Of a stretch of 34,541 nt of DNA, positions 7,331-14,954 are shown piece by piece. The position numbers and the translations under genes were made by a program. The notes beneath the pieces were generated by a model, which was not told where the DNA came from, made no database searches, and saw only the letters and a program-made list of their open reading frames with translations. This DNA is from a virus. How positions within the stretch are numbered: the first letter of the stretch is position 1; the number at the start of each line of letters is the position of its first letter. The stretch covers positions 1 to 34,541 of the IMG/VR virus record IMGVR_UViG_3300037247_001844, one strand, 5' to 3'.

Positions 7331-7553
7331 TTACCCACTATTTGCAAAACCTTTAGCAATATTTTCTTCGGGTCCTTTAAAACAATAAATGTTTTTGGTA
7401 GGCAAGAATTTGCCGAGTCAAAGTCGCACTCTGTATTTCACTCCCACGTTGTCTACTCGTATAGTCACCTTGCATAATCATTATCTGTTCACAGGATGCT
7501 CACGACATGATTTTACCTGTTAAGCGTCTACCTTTTCCGCCACTACCAAAAAC
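7331..7553 (-). pseudogene. Decayed small gene bounded by an 11-bp inverted repeat
   Basis: On the - strand one frame reads VTIRVDNVGVKYRVRL, a TGA at 7420-7418, then LGKFLPTKNIYCFKGPEEN and on to a stop at 7331. Both halves look coding, and other frames upstream also give short protein-like stretches with stops. The simplest reading is a small gene broken by a stop and frame changes. Independently, GTTTTTGGTAG at 7391-7401 is a perfect inverted repeat of 7543-7553. A 19-nt stretch near 7520-7540 resembles a tRNA-Leu D-arm, but no T-arm follows. Confidence 0.35.
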
Positions 7554-7555
7554 AA

Positions 7556-7879
7556 TTAATCATTTACAAAACCCAAAATGCTTTTTTTAAACTTAATAAT
7601 GCAATCTATGTTTTGATTAATCGTATCCCTTATAATTTTACCATCTTTCTCCAACTCTGCAATTCTAGCTTTAAGCAGGTCTATTTCTTGTAGTAATTCA
7701 AATTTAATGTCTCTTTCGGGATAATGCATTCTAAAACATGTTGAACATTTATGATCTTGATATATAATTGCAAATTCAGGATGAACATGAGTTTTTCCAA
7801 ATTCATCACAACACTTATCAACTCCCCACGCAACACTACAACTAAATACCAATACCAATACCAAAATAATCTTTCTCAT
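7556..7879 (-). CDS. Exported small protein with signal peptide and coiled coil, 107 aa
   Basis: ATG at 7879 gives MRKIILVLVLVFSCSVAWG, a short positive start and hydrophobic stretch typical of a Sec signal peptide; VFSC is a weak lipobox candidate. The mature part has CC...C..C cysteines and His, then a helical LLQEIDLLKARIAELEKDGK segment likely to form a coiled coil. An exported protein inside a DNA-recombination operon is unexpected. Function unknown. Confidence 0.65.
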   Translation of the reverse strand: MRKIILVLVLVFSCSVAWGVDKCCDEFGKTHVHPEFAIIYQDHKCSTCFRMHYPERDIKFELLQEIDLLKARIAELEKDGKIIRDTINQNIDCIIKFKKSILGFVND

Positions 7880-7889
7880 CTTTCGCCCC

Positions 7890-8666
7890 CTATTTGCAAA
7901 ACCATGCAAACCTTTTCGATAAATCAAATTTAGTAATTAATTTTTTCGGCTGAACACCACGCCATTTGACCATATATCCATGTTCTCCAGAGAAACTTAA
8001 ATTCGGTGGATAAACAACATCACCATCATCATCAAGATTTGGAATAGTAAACCCGATATAATCAAAATATCCTTTAAGGGCCTTATTGTAATCTTTATAA
8101 TTAAAACAAGGTCCGGCTTCAAGATCACTATTCCATTTTGGATTTTCTTGTAATTGTGCAGTCATTATCACCATAACACCACAATCAGAAAGAATTTTAA
8201 GAAGATCCGTTAGTCTTGACATTTGACTATTAGCAGTATTAACTTCGGTCCAATCAGTTTTTGATTGAGCAGAAAGTTTACCATCATCATTACCAATCCG
8301 GCCAACATTACGATCATCTTCAACACGGATTGCAAGTTTAACATTCATCCAGAAAGTACCGGAATCAAGGAAAACAGTTTTATGTTTAAATTTGCCAGTT
8401 TTAGCTTCCTCTATTATTTTAAGAAGGAAATCCATTAAATCTTCATGACTACAAGGAAACATAGGAGTAATATCAACTTTCTTATTACGCAAACCATCCC
8501 TAACTTGTTTATCAGCAACATCTACCGCAAGCCAAACATCGCCCTCAACGCTAATACAAAGAATAGGTTCAGGTGCCGTAAGGACAATAGATGTTGTTTT
8601 GCCAGAATTGGTATCACCATAAATTAGAATAAAAGGTGCACTGTTTTCACGTTTAATTAATTGCAT
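7890..8666 (-). CDS. RecA-like phage ATPase (AAA_24/Sak4 type), 258 aa
   Basis: Walker A GDTNSGKT spans residues 17-24, Walker B-like TVFLDSGTFW is near 97-106, and VMVIMTAQLQ is the usual sensor strand. Sak4/AAA_24 proteins are phage ATPases of the RecA superfamily that promote single-strand annealing recombination with an SSB-type partner. That partner type is encoded just downstream and a RecB/Cas4-like nuclease upstream, forming a coherent recombination set. Confidence 0.85.
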   Translation of the reverse strand: MQLIKRENSAPFILIYGDTNSGKTTSIVLTAPEPILCISVEGDVWLAVDVADKQVRDGLRNKKVDITPMFPCSHEDLMDFLLKIIEEAKTGKFKHKTVFLDSGTFWMNVKLAIRVEDDRNVGRIGNDDGKLSAQSKTDWTEVNTANSQMSRLTDLLKILSDCGVMVIMTAQLQENPKWNSDLEAGPCFNYKDYNKALKGYFDYIGFTIPNLDDDGDVVYPPNLSFSGEHGYMVKWRGVQPKKLITKFDLSKRFAWFCK

Positions 8667-8686
8667 AAATTCCTCACATTAAAAGA

Positions 8687-9499
8687 TTAAATAGATTTAA
8701 AATATTTATAAGCACCAACAACCTGAACCTTGCCAACTTTAAATTTCTCTTGCATCTTCGCATTAGATAAAGCTGGAGATACTATAGCTTTGAGAGCTTC
8801 AGCATATAAATGGATACGTTCCCTGTCTGGTAATTGAGCAATTCGTAATTCTTCATCTTTCTTTTCCTGTTTTTCCATTTCAAGTTTTTCATCAGCATCT
8901 TGTCTAGCTTTTTCCTCCGCTTCAGCCGTGGCACGTTCCTGTGCTTTTTCAATATCTTCCTGACGTTGCTGTTCTATTTGTATTTTTGCCTTATCATTCT
9001 CAATCTTAAGATTCTCAACATCAATTTTATCTTGCTTTTCTTGAAGCTCCTTTTCCTTTTTTTCTTGTTCAATACGTTGCTCTTCAAGGCGTACTTCTTC
9101 ATCGGCAATTTCCTGTTGACATTCTACTTCTTCCTTATCTTTTTGCTCCTGTTCCAAACGAGCATTTACATCTTTAATTCTTTGCTTTTCATCGTCAACA
9201 ATATCCTCTTGCGAAATAAGATATTCCTCAATGGGAGCAATAAGGGCAAATATACGTTTAGCCTCACCATCAACTGCTTTACCAAAAGCCAAACTTTCTG
9301 ATTTTAATTCCTTACGCTTCTTTTCAACCTCAACACGTTTGGCTTTAATGCCAATACGAGCTTGCTTGACAATATTATAATTAGTCATATCATCAACACT
9401 GGTCACAATCAATTGCATACATTCCTTCGAAACTTTAGAGATTTCAGCATCAGTAATATTATATTTTTTTAATTCCTTTTTGATGAAATCGGTAGACAT
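8687..9499 (-). CDS. Long coiled-coil recombination-module protein, 270 aa
   Basis: Residues 1-90 form a helical head whose ARIGIKAKRVEVEKKRKELKSE...KAVDGEAKRIFALIAPIE pattern matches DUF1351-like phage proteins encoded next to RecT, Erf or Sak ATPases. Residues about 95-225 are an almost uninterrupted Glu/Lys/Gln coiled coil, and a short basic C-terminal region ends in VGAYKYFKSI. GGAG precedes the ATG. A scaffold or partner role for the ATPase is inferred from gene order. Confidence 0.7.
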   Translation of the reverse strand: MSTDFIKKELKKYNITDAEISKVSKECMQLIVTSVDDMTNYNIVKQARIGIKAKRVEVEKKRKELKSESLAFGKAVDGEAKRIFALIAPIEEYLISQEDIVDDEKQRIKDVNARLEQEQKDKEEVECQQEIADEEVRLEEQRIEQEKKEKELQEKQDKIDVENLKIENDKAKIQIEQQRQEDIEKAQERATAEAEEKARQDADEKLEMEKQEKKDEELRIAQLPDRERIHLYAEALKAIVSPALSNAKMQEKFKVGKVQVVGAYKYFKSI

Positions 9500-9518
9500 A
9501 ATTTCTCCTATAAATAAA

Positions 9519-9571
9519 AGTTATAAAGATTTATGTTCGCTCCGCTCACGCCTGAGTTTTTACAAGGGCAA
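9519..9571. repeat. Dispersed intergenic element, copy A (second copy near 24.02 kb)
   Basis: The sequence from AGTTATAAAG through TCGCTCCGCTCAC to TTTTTACAAGGGCAA recurs with small changes at 24018-24079. Both copies lie in gaps upstream of leftward genes. The shared core on the - strand contains GCGGAGC here and GCGAAGC in the other copy, both forming a 2-bp stem with a GNA triloop. Likely a regulatory or processing element duplicated within the phage. Confidence 0.6.
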
Positions 9572-9592
9572 TTTATCCATAATTTAAAAGAT

Positions 9593-9662
9593 ATACAGGA
9601 CACGGCTTGCCCTTTTCATGGTTGCGCTCCCGCATTGCCATAATAAAGACCGTGCCCTGTAT
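9593..9662. other. Nested hairpin in the leader of the coiled-coil gene
   Basis: ATACAGGACACGG (9593-9605) pairs with CCGTGCCCTGTAT (9650-9662) over 13 positions with one mismatch. Inside, ATGG/CCAT and GCG/CGC stems nest around a CTCC loop. The structure fills the gap between the 51-residue and coiled-coil genes. It has no T-run, so RNA processing or translational control is more likely than termination. Confidence 0.6.
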
Positions 9663-9667
9663 GGGGA

Positions 9668-9820
9668 TTAAGGTAAACAATCTTCTAATTCTTCAATCTT
9701 AGTTTTTAAATCATCAATTTCCGATTGCAATTCATCACGTTTAACCTCAACTGCATCACAAGCCGGGCAAGATTTTGTTTCGTAGCAAACTTCTCCATGT
9801 TCATCAAAACATAATTCCAT
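9668..9820 (-). CDS. 50-aa zinc-knuckle plus coiled-coil protein
   Basis: Begins 2 bases past the nuclease gene's stop with AAGGTGA upstream. The product starts MELCFDEHGEVCYETKSCPA and continues CDAVEV, giving a Cys pair set plausible for zinc, then a heptad-like helix (RDELQSEIDDLKTKIEELED). This layout is common in small phage proteins of recombination operons. Function unknown. Confidence 0.65.
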   Translation of the reverse strand: MELCFDEHGEVCYETKSCPACDAVEVKRDELQSEIDDLKTKIEELEDCLP

Positions 9821-9822
9821 AA

Positions 9823-10782
9823 TTATTTCACCTTCCTAAAAGTATAAACATCTTCAGATATAGCACCATTATTCTTACATATTGGCAAATAATCACATTC
9901 AAAAGGATATAAACACCCGCCGCCGTTTTGCATCCACAGATCCCTTTTCACACATAGCTTAATATTATCGGCAATCATACGATAATATTTCCACATTTCA
10001 TCGATATCGATTTCAACCCGTCCGAATTTCGTACCGAAGTTTTTAATTTTAGAATTATACCCGGGGAAGTAGAAAGGAGCCCGGGCCAGCATATCACGAT
10101 AACAACGATTGGAATATTCAGTTAGCGATTCATCCTTGAATTTACCAATACGTTTAAGTTGCGGGACCCTGATAGCCCAAACCCTGGCAGATTTATATTC
10201 ATCAGATGCCATGAAATAAGTAGCCAGTTTATATTTGATATAGAATAGATTTAGATAATACTCAGGAGATTTGCCAACTTTTAACTCAATGAAGTTTTTG
10301 CCACTTTTAGAATCAAGATCAATGTAGCCTTTTATATGAGGATATCCATCACGATCTAATTCAAATTTGTATTGGCCGGAATAAAGAGATATATATTTTT
10401 TAACATCAATCAAACGAGTAAAAGCGTGCATAATTGCAATAGACTTTGCCTGCCATAAATATTCAATTTCAGTATTTATAGTTAATGAACTATCAGAGAT
10501 TTCACCAGTAAGAAGCTGAACCGTAATATAATCATCAACTGCAATTCCAATTCTAAGTGGATCCGAATACTCACTATCTTTCAATTGTATACCTTGAATA
10601 TTATTGTAGTAATGTAACCTATGGCATCGAATGAAATTCATTATTGCGGAATGTGAAAGAATCGGTTCGTTACGTTCGATATATTCCGTACATCTAAACA
10701 TATTACCCTTTGAACACATACCACCTTTGATGTAGGAATCACAGGATTTCTTATTGATATTAGTTTTAAGATCGCAAGGCAT
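9823..10782 (-). CDS. Cas4/RecB-like PD-(D/E)XK nuclease with Fe-S cysteines, 319 aa
   Basis: LSHSAIMNFIRCHRLHYYN (Cys53) is the N-terminal helix motif of Cas4/AddB-type nucleases. KGYIDLDS gives Asp155 and FIELKVGK gives Glu166-x-Lys168, the catalytic core. Cys290, Cys296 and Cys302 near the end, with Cys53, match the four-Cys Fe-S cluster of this family. An extra Cys-rich N-terminus (Cys3, 14, 22, 31) may be a zinc knuckle. Such enzymes resect DNA ends for phage recombination; here it heads the recombination block. Confidence 0.82.
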   Translation of the reverse strand: MPCDLKTNINKKSCDSYIKGGMCSKGNMFRCTEYIERNEPILSHSAIMNFIRCHRLHYYNNIQGIQLKDSEYSDPLRIGIAVDDYITVQLLTGEISDSSLTINTEIEYLWQAKSIAIMHAFTRLIDVKKYISLYSGQYKFELDRDGYPHIKGYIDLDSKSGKNFIELKVGKSPEYYLNLFYIKYKLATYFMASDEYKSARVWAIRVPQLKRIGKFKDESLTEYSNRCYRDMLARAPFYFPGYNSKIKNFGTKFGRVEIDIDEMWKYYRMIADNIKLCVKRDLWMQNGGGCLYPFECDYLPICKNNGAISEDVYTFRKVK

Positions 10783-10791
10783 AATAATATT

Positions 10792-10992
10792 TTAATTATT
10801 TAAATAATAACTTTCAAAATTACAATCGTCACGGCCATCATTACCGTATACTTCTTTAATAAACACAACAAGTGAAGTAATCTCCATGTCATTAAAATAA
10901 GCTAGCAATTCTTTTTTCTTCATATTACATAAATAATTATTATAAGTATTAATACGACATTCATTGAGTTGTTCTTGATGATCAATAGACAT
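10792..10992 (-). CDS. Hypothetical 66-aa acidic protein
   Basis: Starts 5 bases after the stop of the ribbon-helix-helix gene. The product is helical (MKKKELLAYFNDMEITSLVVFIKEVY) with an acidic, Asn-rich end. No motif recognised. Tight spacing suggests one transcript with the regulator upstream and the nuclease downstream. Confidence 0.5.
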   Translation of the reverse strand: MSIDHQEQLNECRINTYNNYLCNMKKKELLAYFNDMEITSLVVFIKEVYGNDGRDDCNFESYYLNN

Positions 10993-10997
10993 AGGAA

Positions 10998-11162
10998 TTA
11001 TAATAAATTAAGCTTGGAAAGTTTTTTAATAATTGATTGTTCGACAAAATAAGAAAAACTCATATCATTCTTCTTGGCATATTTCTTGACTTTGGAATGA
11101 AGGGATTTGGAAAGACAGATATTATATCGTTGATTCTTTTTCGTGCTTCTCAATTTACTCAT
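10998..11162 (-). CDS. Ribbon-helix-helix (Arc/CopG-type) DNA-binding protein, 54 aa
   Basis: 54 codons: MSKLRSTKKNQRYNICLSKS, then LHSKVKKYAKKNDMSFSYFV and EQSIIKKLSKLNLL. A basic start, an alternating beta strand (RYNICLS) and two helices with S-x-S-x-F-V-E-x-S-I at the second match the ribbon-helix-helix fold. It is first in the leftward replication operon after the HNH gene. A perfect palindrome adjoins its start codon, as expected for an autoregulated repressor. The start lacks a Shine-Dalgarno. Confidence 0.75.
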   Translation of the reverse strand: MSKLRSTKKNQRYNICLSKSLHSKVKKYAKKNDMSFSYFVEQSIIKKLSKLNLL

Positions 11163-11187
11163 GTTGTGTATTTAACAAATACACAAC
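11163..11187 (-). promoter_or_regulatory. Perfect 11-bp inverted repeat next to the RHH start: probable operator
   Basis: GTTGTGTATTT (11163-11173) and AAATACACAAC (11177-11187) are perfect inverted repeats separated by 3 nt, touching the start codon. As DNA it is a two-fold site typical of RHH operators. As RNA it would form a hairpin sequestering the start. Either fits feedback control of the downstream replication genes. Confidence 0.65.
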
Positions 11188-11282
11188 AACAAAGCAACAA
11201 TAAAATATATTTATTTTTCGAAGTAATCAGCGTAACACGATATATGGTATGTGAGATAGACTGCCCTACTTCATGTATGAAC

Positions 11283-11738
11283 TTAGTGGTAATATAAATA
11301 TTTGCTTTTATCTACAATATAGTGACTATCGTCAAAGTAATTTTCCTGCAAGACTTCTTTAGTTGTCATTCCTTTGCTGATTCCATATCTAATTTTTCCT
11401 TCATTTATATTTAATTCTTTCGCCCACTGTGCAACTGTCTGCTTTTTTCCTTTATAAAATAGAATAACGGAATTGCGCTTGTTATTCATTTGTTCTGTAT
11501 ATGTTGCCCATTTGCAATTTACCGGTTCATAATTTCCATTATTATGAATACGCTCAATTGTCAACCCCTTTGGTCTTTCTCCCATGTCTGCAAAGAAATT
11601 TTCAAAGGATAACCACCTGTCACAAACAGTAATACCTCTCCCGCCATAATCTTTATAGCCAGGACTATTTTTATCTAAACATCTTCGCTTCATATTCTGC
11701 CACACTCTATATGATTTCGTATCATGATTTTTTTTCAT
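11283..11738 (-). CDS. HNH endonuclease, free-standing homing type, 151 aa
   Basis: ATG at 11738 has GGAG upstream; the longer frame would run into the terminator hairpin. The SYRVWQNMKRRC, YKDYGGRGITVCDRW, FFADMGERPKGLTIERIHNN and NCKWAT order is the phage HNH family with a treble-clef core (Cys, DRI/ERI-H-N, N). A C-terminal segment (KKQTVAQWAKELNINEGKIRYGIS) resembles the small DNA-binding repeat that often follows. It is probably a selfish homing nuclease inserted between two gene blocks. Confidence 0.88.
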   Translation of the reverse strand: MKKNHDTKSYRVWQNMKRRCLDKNSPGYKDYGGRGITVCDRWLSFENFFADMGERPKGLTIERIHNNGNYEPVNCKWATYTEQMNNKRNSVILFYKGKKQTVAQWAKELNINEGKIRYGISKGMTTKEVLQENYFDDSHYIVDKSKYLYYH

Positions 11739-11756
11739 TATAATTACTCCAACAAA

Positions 11757-11798
11757 AAACCCTTTTGCACAATGGGATAGCATCACGCAAAAGGGTTT
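11757..11798 (-). terminator. Strong intrinsic terminator in the HNH leader
   Basis: On the - strand AAACCCTTTTGC (11798-11787) pairs with GCAAAAGGGTTT (11768-11757) around an 18-nt loop, followed by TTTTTTG. It ends 19 bases before the HNH start codon and lies downstream of a good promoter. It could end the upstream lysis operon, attenuate the HNH gene, or both. Confidence 0.8.
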
Positions 11799-11848
11799 CT
11801 GTACAACTTTCTAGGCAGTGTCTATCCACACTCCGATTGATTTGTAAT

Positions 11849-11876
11849 ATTATATCATTTTAGATTTTCATATCAA
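11849..11876 (-). promoter_or_regulatory. Sigma70-type promoter for the HNH leader
   Basis: TTGATA (complement of 11871-11876), a 16-bp spacer, and a perfect TATAAT (complement of 11849-11854). Transcription would start near 11842, giving a leader of about 100 nt that contains the terminator hairpin. GGATAG in the leader (complement of 11822-11827) could pair with CTATCC in the terminator loop (complement of 11775-11780). Confidence 0.55.
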
Positions 11877-11922
11877 TATGTTTATACTAGATATGTCACA
11901 AATGGAGAATTAATTGAAGGGC

Positions 11923-12165
11923 TCAAGACTTAAAAAAGTGTCTAATGCCTAACATCGTAGCTATTATAAAACTAATTACTATAGAAACATAAGAAATCAA
12001 TCGGCTTTTATTATCTTTGTTATTTTTAGCATTGATTTTAAGTATAATAATATTTTCCTTATTTGCATAGACCTGGTCAATGGCAGGTTTCACAACTTCA
12101 ATTAAAGTTGCATTGATTTTCGCAAGAGCAACCATTACGTTGGTATGTTTTTCTTCGTCTGTCAT
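11923..12165 (-). CDS. XhlA-like small membrane protein, 80 aa
   Basis: An N-terminal helical, charged region (ALAKINATLIEVVKPAIDQVY, ENIIILKINAKNNKDNK) is followed by one membrane span (LISYVSIVISFIIATMLGI) and a short basic tail. This N-coiled-coil/C-membrane layout and size match haemolysin XhlA-type phage holin partners. It is last in a cluster of lipoprotein and membrane genes, which suggests a role in lysis. The ATG overlaps the upstream stop. Confidence 0.6.
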   Translation of the reverse strand: MTDEEKHTNVMVALAKINATLIEVVKPAIDQVYANKENIIILKINAKNNKDNKSRLISYVSIVISFIIATMLGIRHFFKS

Positions 12166-12446
12166 GGTATTAATATAGCACTCTTTGCAATTTCTGTTAG
12201 GTTTAAAAAAGCTTCTGTTAAATCACCTGCATTGCCTTTCTGTCCACCTATTTTAGCTTTACCTGTTTTCAAATTAATATCAATTGTACTTAATTCACCT
12301 GAGCCTAATCGTTTATAACTAACCTCATTAACAGACAATATTTTACCAGTAGCAGGGTCAAACATAGTATTTTTCATATATGCAGAACCACAACCTGTAA
12401 TGTTAATTATAACAATAAGTAATAATATAAAATATCTCATTATCAT
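12162..12446 (-). CDS. Probable lipoprotein, 94 aa
   Basis: GAGGAG lies 8 nt before ATG 12446; upstream GTG and downstream ATG (12440) are alternatives. MIMRYFILLLIVIINITGCGS has a clear lipobox (ITGC), so the product is probably lipidated. The mature part is polar with Gly-rich GSGELSTIDINLKTGKAKIGG. With the second lipoprotein upstream it might be a spanin-type or surface-modifying protein; family not recognised. Confidence 0.65.
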   Translation of the reverse strand: MIMRYFILLLIVIINITGCGSAYMKNTMFDPATGKILSVNEVSYKRLGSGELSTIDINLKTGKAKIGGQKGNAGDLTEAFLNLTEIAKSAILIP

Positions 12447-12461
12447 TTCCACATCTCCTCA

Positions 12462-12878
12462 TTATCTTTTGAATGTAGCAATTGAATATGTTCTTACACC
12501 GGCATACATAGTTCTAAGTTTTATCCAGCCTTTTTTTCTCCACAATCTTTTTATTCCCGATGCAAAACTTATATATTCTTTAAGTGCAACTTTCAAACTC
12601 TCTTTAAATAGTTTATCAGCTTTTCTGCGATCTACTATCTTTTTAGCACATAACCAATCGTGAAATACTGCTGGCTGACTATGCCAACCAACACGACTAA
12701 TAAACATACGCAGTGGCTTTGGTATTGATGCAAAATCAGTATTTGTCCATTTTGGCACAAGATACCAATCTCCATTTTCACTGTAATATGAAAATGGAGC
12801 AAGTAGCGTAAACCACTTTCCATCTTCCGGCTCTTTCCTGTGTCTTAAATCTAAATCACCTTCAAATCTTGGTTTCAT
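12462..12878 (-). CDS. DUF1353 family protein, 138 aa
   Basis: WYLVPKWTNTDFASIPKPLRMF, then AVFHDWLC and RRKADKLFKESLKVAL are the DUF1353 signature (TDFAS-P, HDW, R-x2-AD-x-F). The family is common in tailed phages near tail or lysis genes and has no firmly established function that I know of. It is coupled to the upstream lipoprotein (4-bp overlap). No separate endolysin is evident, so an envelope-acting role is conceivable but unproven. Confidence 0.85.
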   Translation of the reverse strand: MKPRFEGDLDLRHRKEPEDGKWFTLLAPFSYYSENGDWYLVPKWTNTDFASIPKPLRMFISRVGWHSQPAVFHDWLCAKKIVDRRKADKLFKESLKVALKEYISFASGIKRLWRKKGWIKLRTMYAGVRTYSIATFKR

Positions 12879-13120
12879 TTATCCAGCTCTATTAACTTTT
12901 TTCTTAATGCTCTGGAATCAAATTCTATTTGCTGCCGTTTCAATTCCTTTGATTCAGTTTCTATATAAAAATCAAGATTTTTTAATCTTCGAGAACGGTA
13001 CCCGGGTATAAATCTTAATATATTAGTTGACGCACCAACAAAGCTACCCTTAGTTTTTTTTGAATCACCATGAAAACAACTGGCAGAGAATATGATTATT
13101 AATACAAGGAACCATTTCAT
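12875..13120 (-). CDS. Small lipoprotein, 81 aa
   Basis: MKWFLVLIIIFSASCFHGDS shows a signal sequence ending in a lipobox-like FSASC. The mature region is basic and helical (RFIPGYRSRRLKNLDF, KELKRQQIEFDSRALRKKLI). Its overlap with the small membrane protein upstream and DUF1353 downstream puts it in the suspected lysis cluster, where an outer-membrane spanin subunit would be expected. Assignment is tentative. Confidence 0.6.
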   Translation of the reverse strand: MKWFLVLIIIFSASCFHGDSKKTKGSFVGASTNILRFIPGYRSRRLKNLDFYIETESKELKRQQIEFDSRALRKKLIELDK

Positions 13121-13302
13121 TCTTCTTTATCTTTAAAATAAAACGAAAATGCCATGACATTAAGAGGAATCCATGCCATTAAACACTTCAACAGGTAGTC
13201 AATTTTTATTATTGTTAAATCACATACGATTGGTATAAAAAATAATCCCGCAGTTATAAGAGTGGCCAAGACTACAATTATTGCTCTTGCAATTTTTTTC
13301 AT
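13117..13302 (-). CDS. Two-span membrane protein, holin candidate, 61 aa
   Basis: Two hydrophobic segments (AIIVVLATLITAGLFFIPIV and LLKCLMAWIPLNVMAFSFYF) separated by a short loop, basic start and acidic/basic tail (KDKEE). This size and topology fit class II holins or inner-membrane anchors. It heads a run of overlapping membrane and lipoprotein genes. Holin function is inferred from context. Confidence 0.55.
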   Translation of the reverse strand: MKKIARAIIVVLATLITAGLFFIPIVCDLTIIKIDYLLKCLMAWIPLNVMAFSFYFKDKEE

Positions 13303-13310
13303 ATTACCTC

Positions 13311-14915
13311 TTAATTAAGTGTAACGCCTATATGAGCCGTAAGATCATTAATAGAATTATTTACTACAGTAGTTATCCTGATTATTAACCCTTCCGAACC
13401 ACCGCCACTAATAGCAGTACTGAGGTTTGTCCGTTTATAAGCAAAGGGCTTATCGCTCGCCACATCGTTATTTGTACCATAATCAGTGGCAAGACTTACT
13501 AACGCTGTTTGGTTTGGCACAAAAGCAGACGCATGATAAACAAATGCACCCGATTCGTGATGTAATAGTTCAAGATTTAGCCCCGTTTCATTAGCTCTTG
13601 CCTCACCTGTTACCTCAAATTTACTAACAATGAAATTCCTATTACCGAAATCTTCATATTTAACAAATCCGTAATTAATTGTAAATGCACCGGAAGAACC
13701 CGTTAAAGTATAGGTTATCTGTCCAAGCCATTTTTTAGTCGTTTCAAAATATTGATCTGTTATAGCTTGATCTGCATCAGCAACTATAATCTCTGAGTCT
13801 GAATCATTCTTAACACCAGCATCTGTTATTGAAACTCCAGTTACCGTCAATACAAGGTCTGTACCGCCAACACCAGAAGCCACACAAAAAGCATGTGAAC
13901 CATGTGCTTGACCTGCTGTTCCAAATGTTCGTGTTACTGTACCACCGATGGTTAAAACTTCATGAGCAGCAGCAAAATCATAAGACCCACCAATATAGAA
14001 AGTTCCGGAATTTCCTGGATTAGATAATGAATAAGATTTAAATGAAGGTGTACCGCCAATTTGCTCCCATCCCGTATTTGTTGCTGAACCACTTATTTTC
14101 AGATATAATCCGCCATTGGTAGTATCTATTGTGAAATCACCAATCGAACCTGTTATTACACCCTCTGGTGAAGCATCATCACGGAATATCTGGAAATCAC
14201 CGCCTGTGTTTTCGATAGTCAATATTGCTGTAGTATCTATTCCATTTGATTTTATTGTTGTTATCGTTTCACCGCCAGATTCAGTAATGCGGATCCCTTC
14301 TTTTGCACCTGCTATCAAGGAAAGTTGGTCATCACGCCAGCCAATACCTGTATTATCGTCACTTATATTTGGTATAACAGATGTAATAGTTGATGTTGGC
14401 ATTCTGTTAAAAAGGAAAGGACGGCCGCTGCCATCAACTCCGGATCCAGTACCAGACATAATAAATACGGGATCACCATTAGATGAAAAGACCATTACAT
14501 TATCCGATCTTTCATAAATCCCTGTATCACCATTACCAAATGCCAATGTTGGAGTAGCAGATTCGTTGGTTTGTGGTAATCTTAAATGTGTCAATGCGGG
14601 AAGGGTTAGATTGTCACTATCATTAATTAATATTCCAGAATCCTGTAATGCACCAGCAATACCATCATATTTTGCAATAGCATTATCTGTGCTAGAAGAC
14701 GGTGCCGCGATCCCTGCAGTAGTCTGAGTCGTGTCATCAGCAAATGAGATCTGGTTCCATTCACCACTACCATTCAAATCATTTTTTAGCGCCTGCCATA
14801 CTTCAGTAGAACCCAAAGGCGTGGGAATATTACTTTGCGAAAATATTGTATTGGTAAAAATCAGAGAAAAAAAGCTGATTATAAAAAAGACAGATATGAA
14901 TTTTTTGTTTAACAT
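13311..14915 (-). CDS. Exported fibre-like protein with signal peptide, 534 aa
   Basis: An AAGGA site precedes MLNKKFISVFFIISFFSLIF and TNTIFSQ, a clear Sec signal peptide. The mature protein has hallmarks of phage tail-fibre-type beta proteins: SSSTDNAIAKYDG, ALQDSGILINDSDNLTLP, GNGDTGIYERSDNVMVF, DDQLSLIAGAKEGIRI and LYLKISGSATNTGWEQ. The C-terminal half is Thr/Ser/Gly-rich beta sequence. Virion fibres normally lack signal peptides, so this one is probably secreted or surface-displayed by the infected cell, unless the leader is used unusually. It lies beside two other exported proteins and an O-antigen-ligase-like gene. Confidence 0.75.
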   Translation of the reverse strand: MLNKKFISVFFIISFFSLIFTNTIFSQSNIPTPLGSTEVWQALKNDLNGSGEWNQISFADDTTQTTAGIAAPSSSTDNAIAKYDGIAGALQDSGILINDSDNLTLPALTHLRLPQTNESATPTLAFGNGDTGIYERSDNVMVFSSNGDPVFIMSGTGSGVDGSGRPFLFNRMPTSTITSVIPNISDDNTGIGWRDDQLSLIAGAKEGIRITESGGETITTIKSNGIDTTAILTIENTGGDFQIFRDDASPEGVITGSIGDFTIDTTNGGLYLKISGSATNTGWEQIGGTPSFKSYSLSNPGNSGTFYIGGSYDFAAAHEVLTIGGTVTRTFGTAGQAHGSHAFCVASGVGGTDLVLTVTGVSITDAGVKNDSDSEIIVADADQAITDQYFETTKKWLGQITYTLTGSSGAFTINYGFVKYEDFGNRNFIVSKFEVTGEARANETGLNLELLHHESGAFVYHASAFVPNQTALVSLATDYGTNNDVASDKPFAYKRTNLSTAISGGGSEGLIIRITTVVNNSINDLTAHIGVTLN

Positions 14916-14954
14916 TTTTACATTCCTTCTAAAAAAATTAATTGAAGTGCTAAA

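Noticed and set aside
7400-7545. tRNA-Leu gene on the - strand
   Set aside because: A D-arm-like stretch and complementary ends are present, but the span is about 150 nt, no T-arm (GTTCRA) is found and the anticodon arm does not fold.
8900-9301. Leu/Phe-rich + strand ORF
   Set aside because: Antisense shadow of the Glu/Lys coiled coil at 8687-9499.
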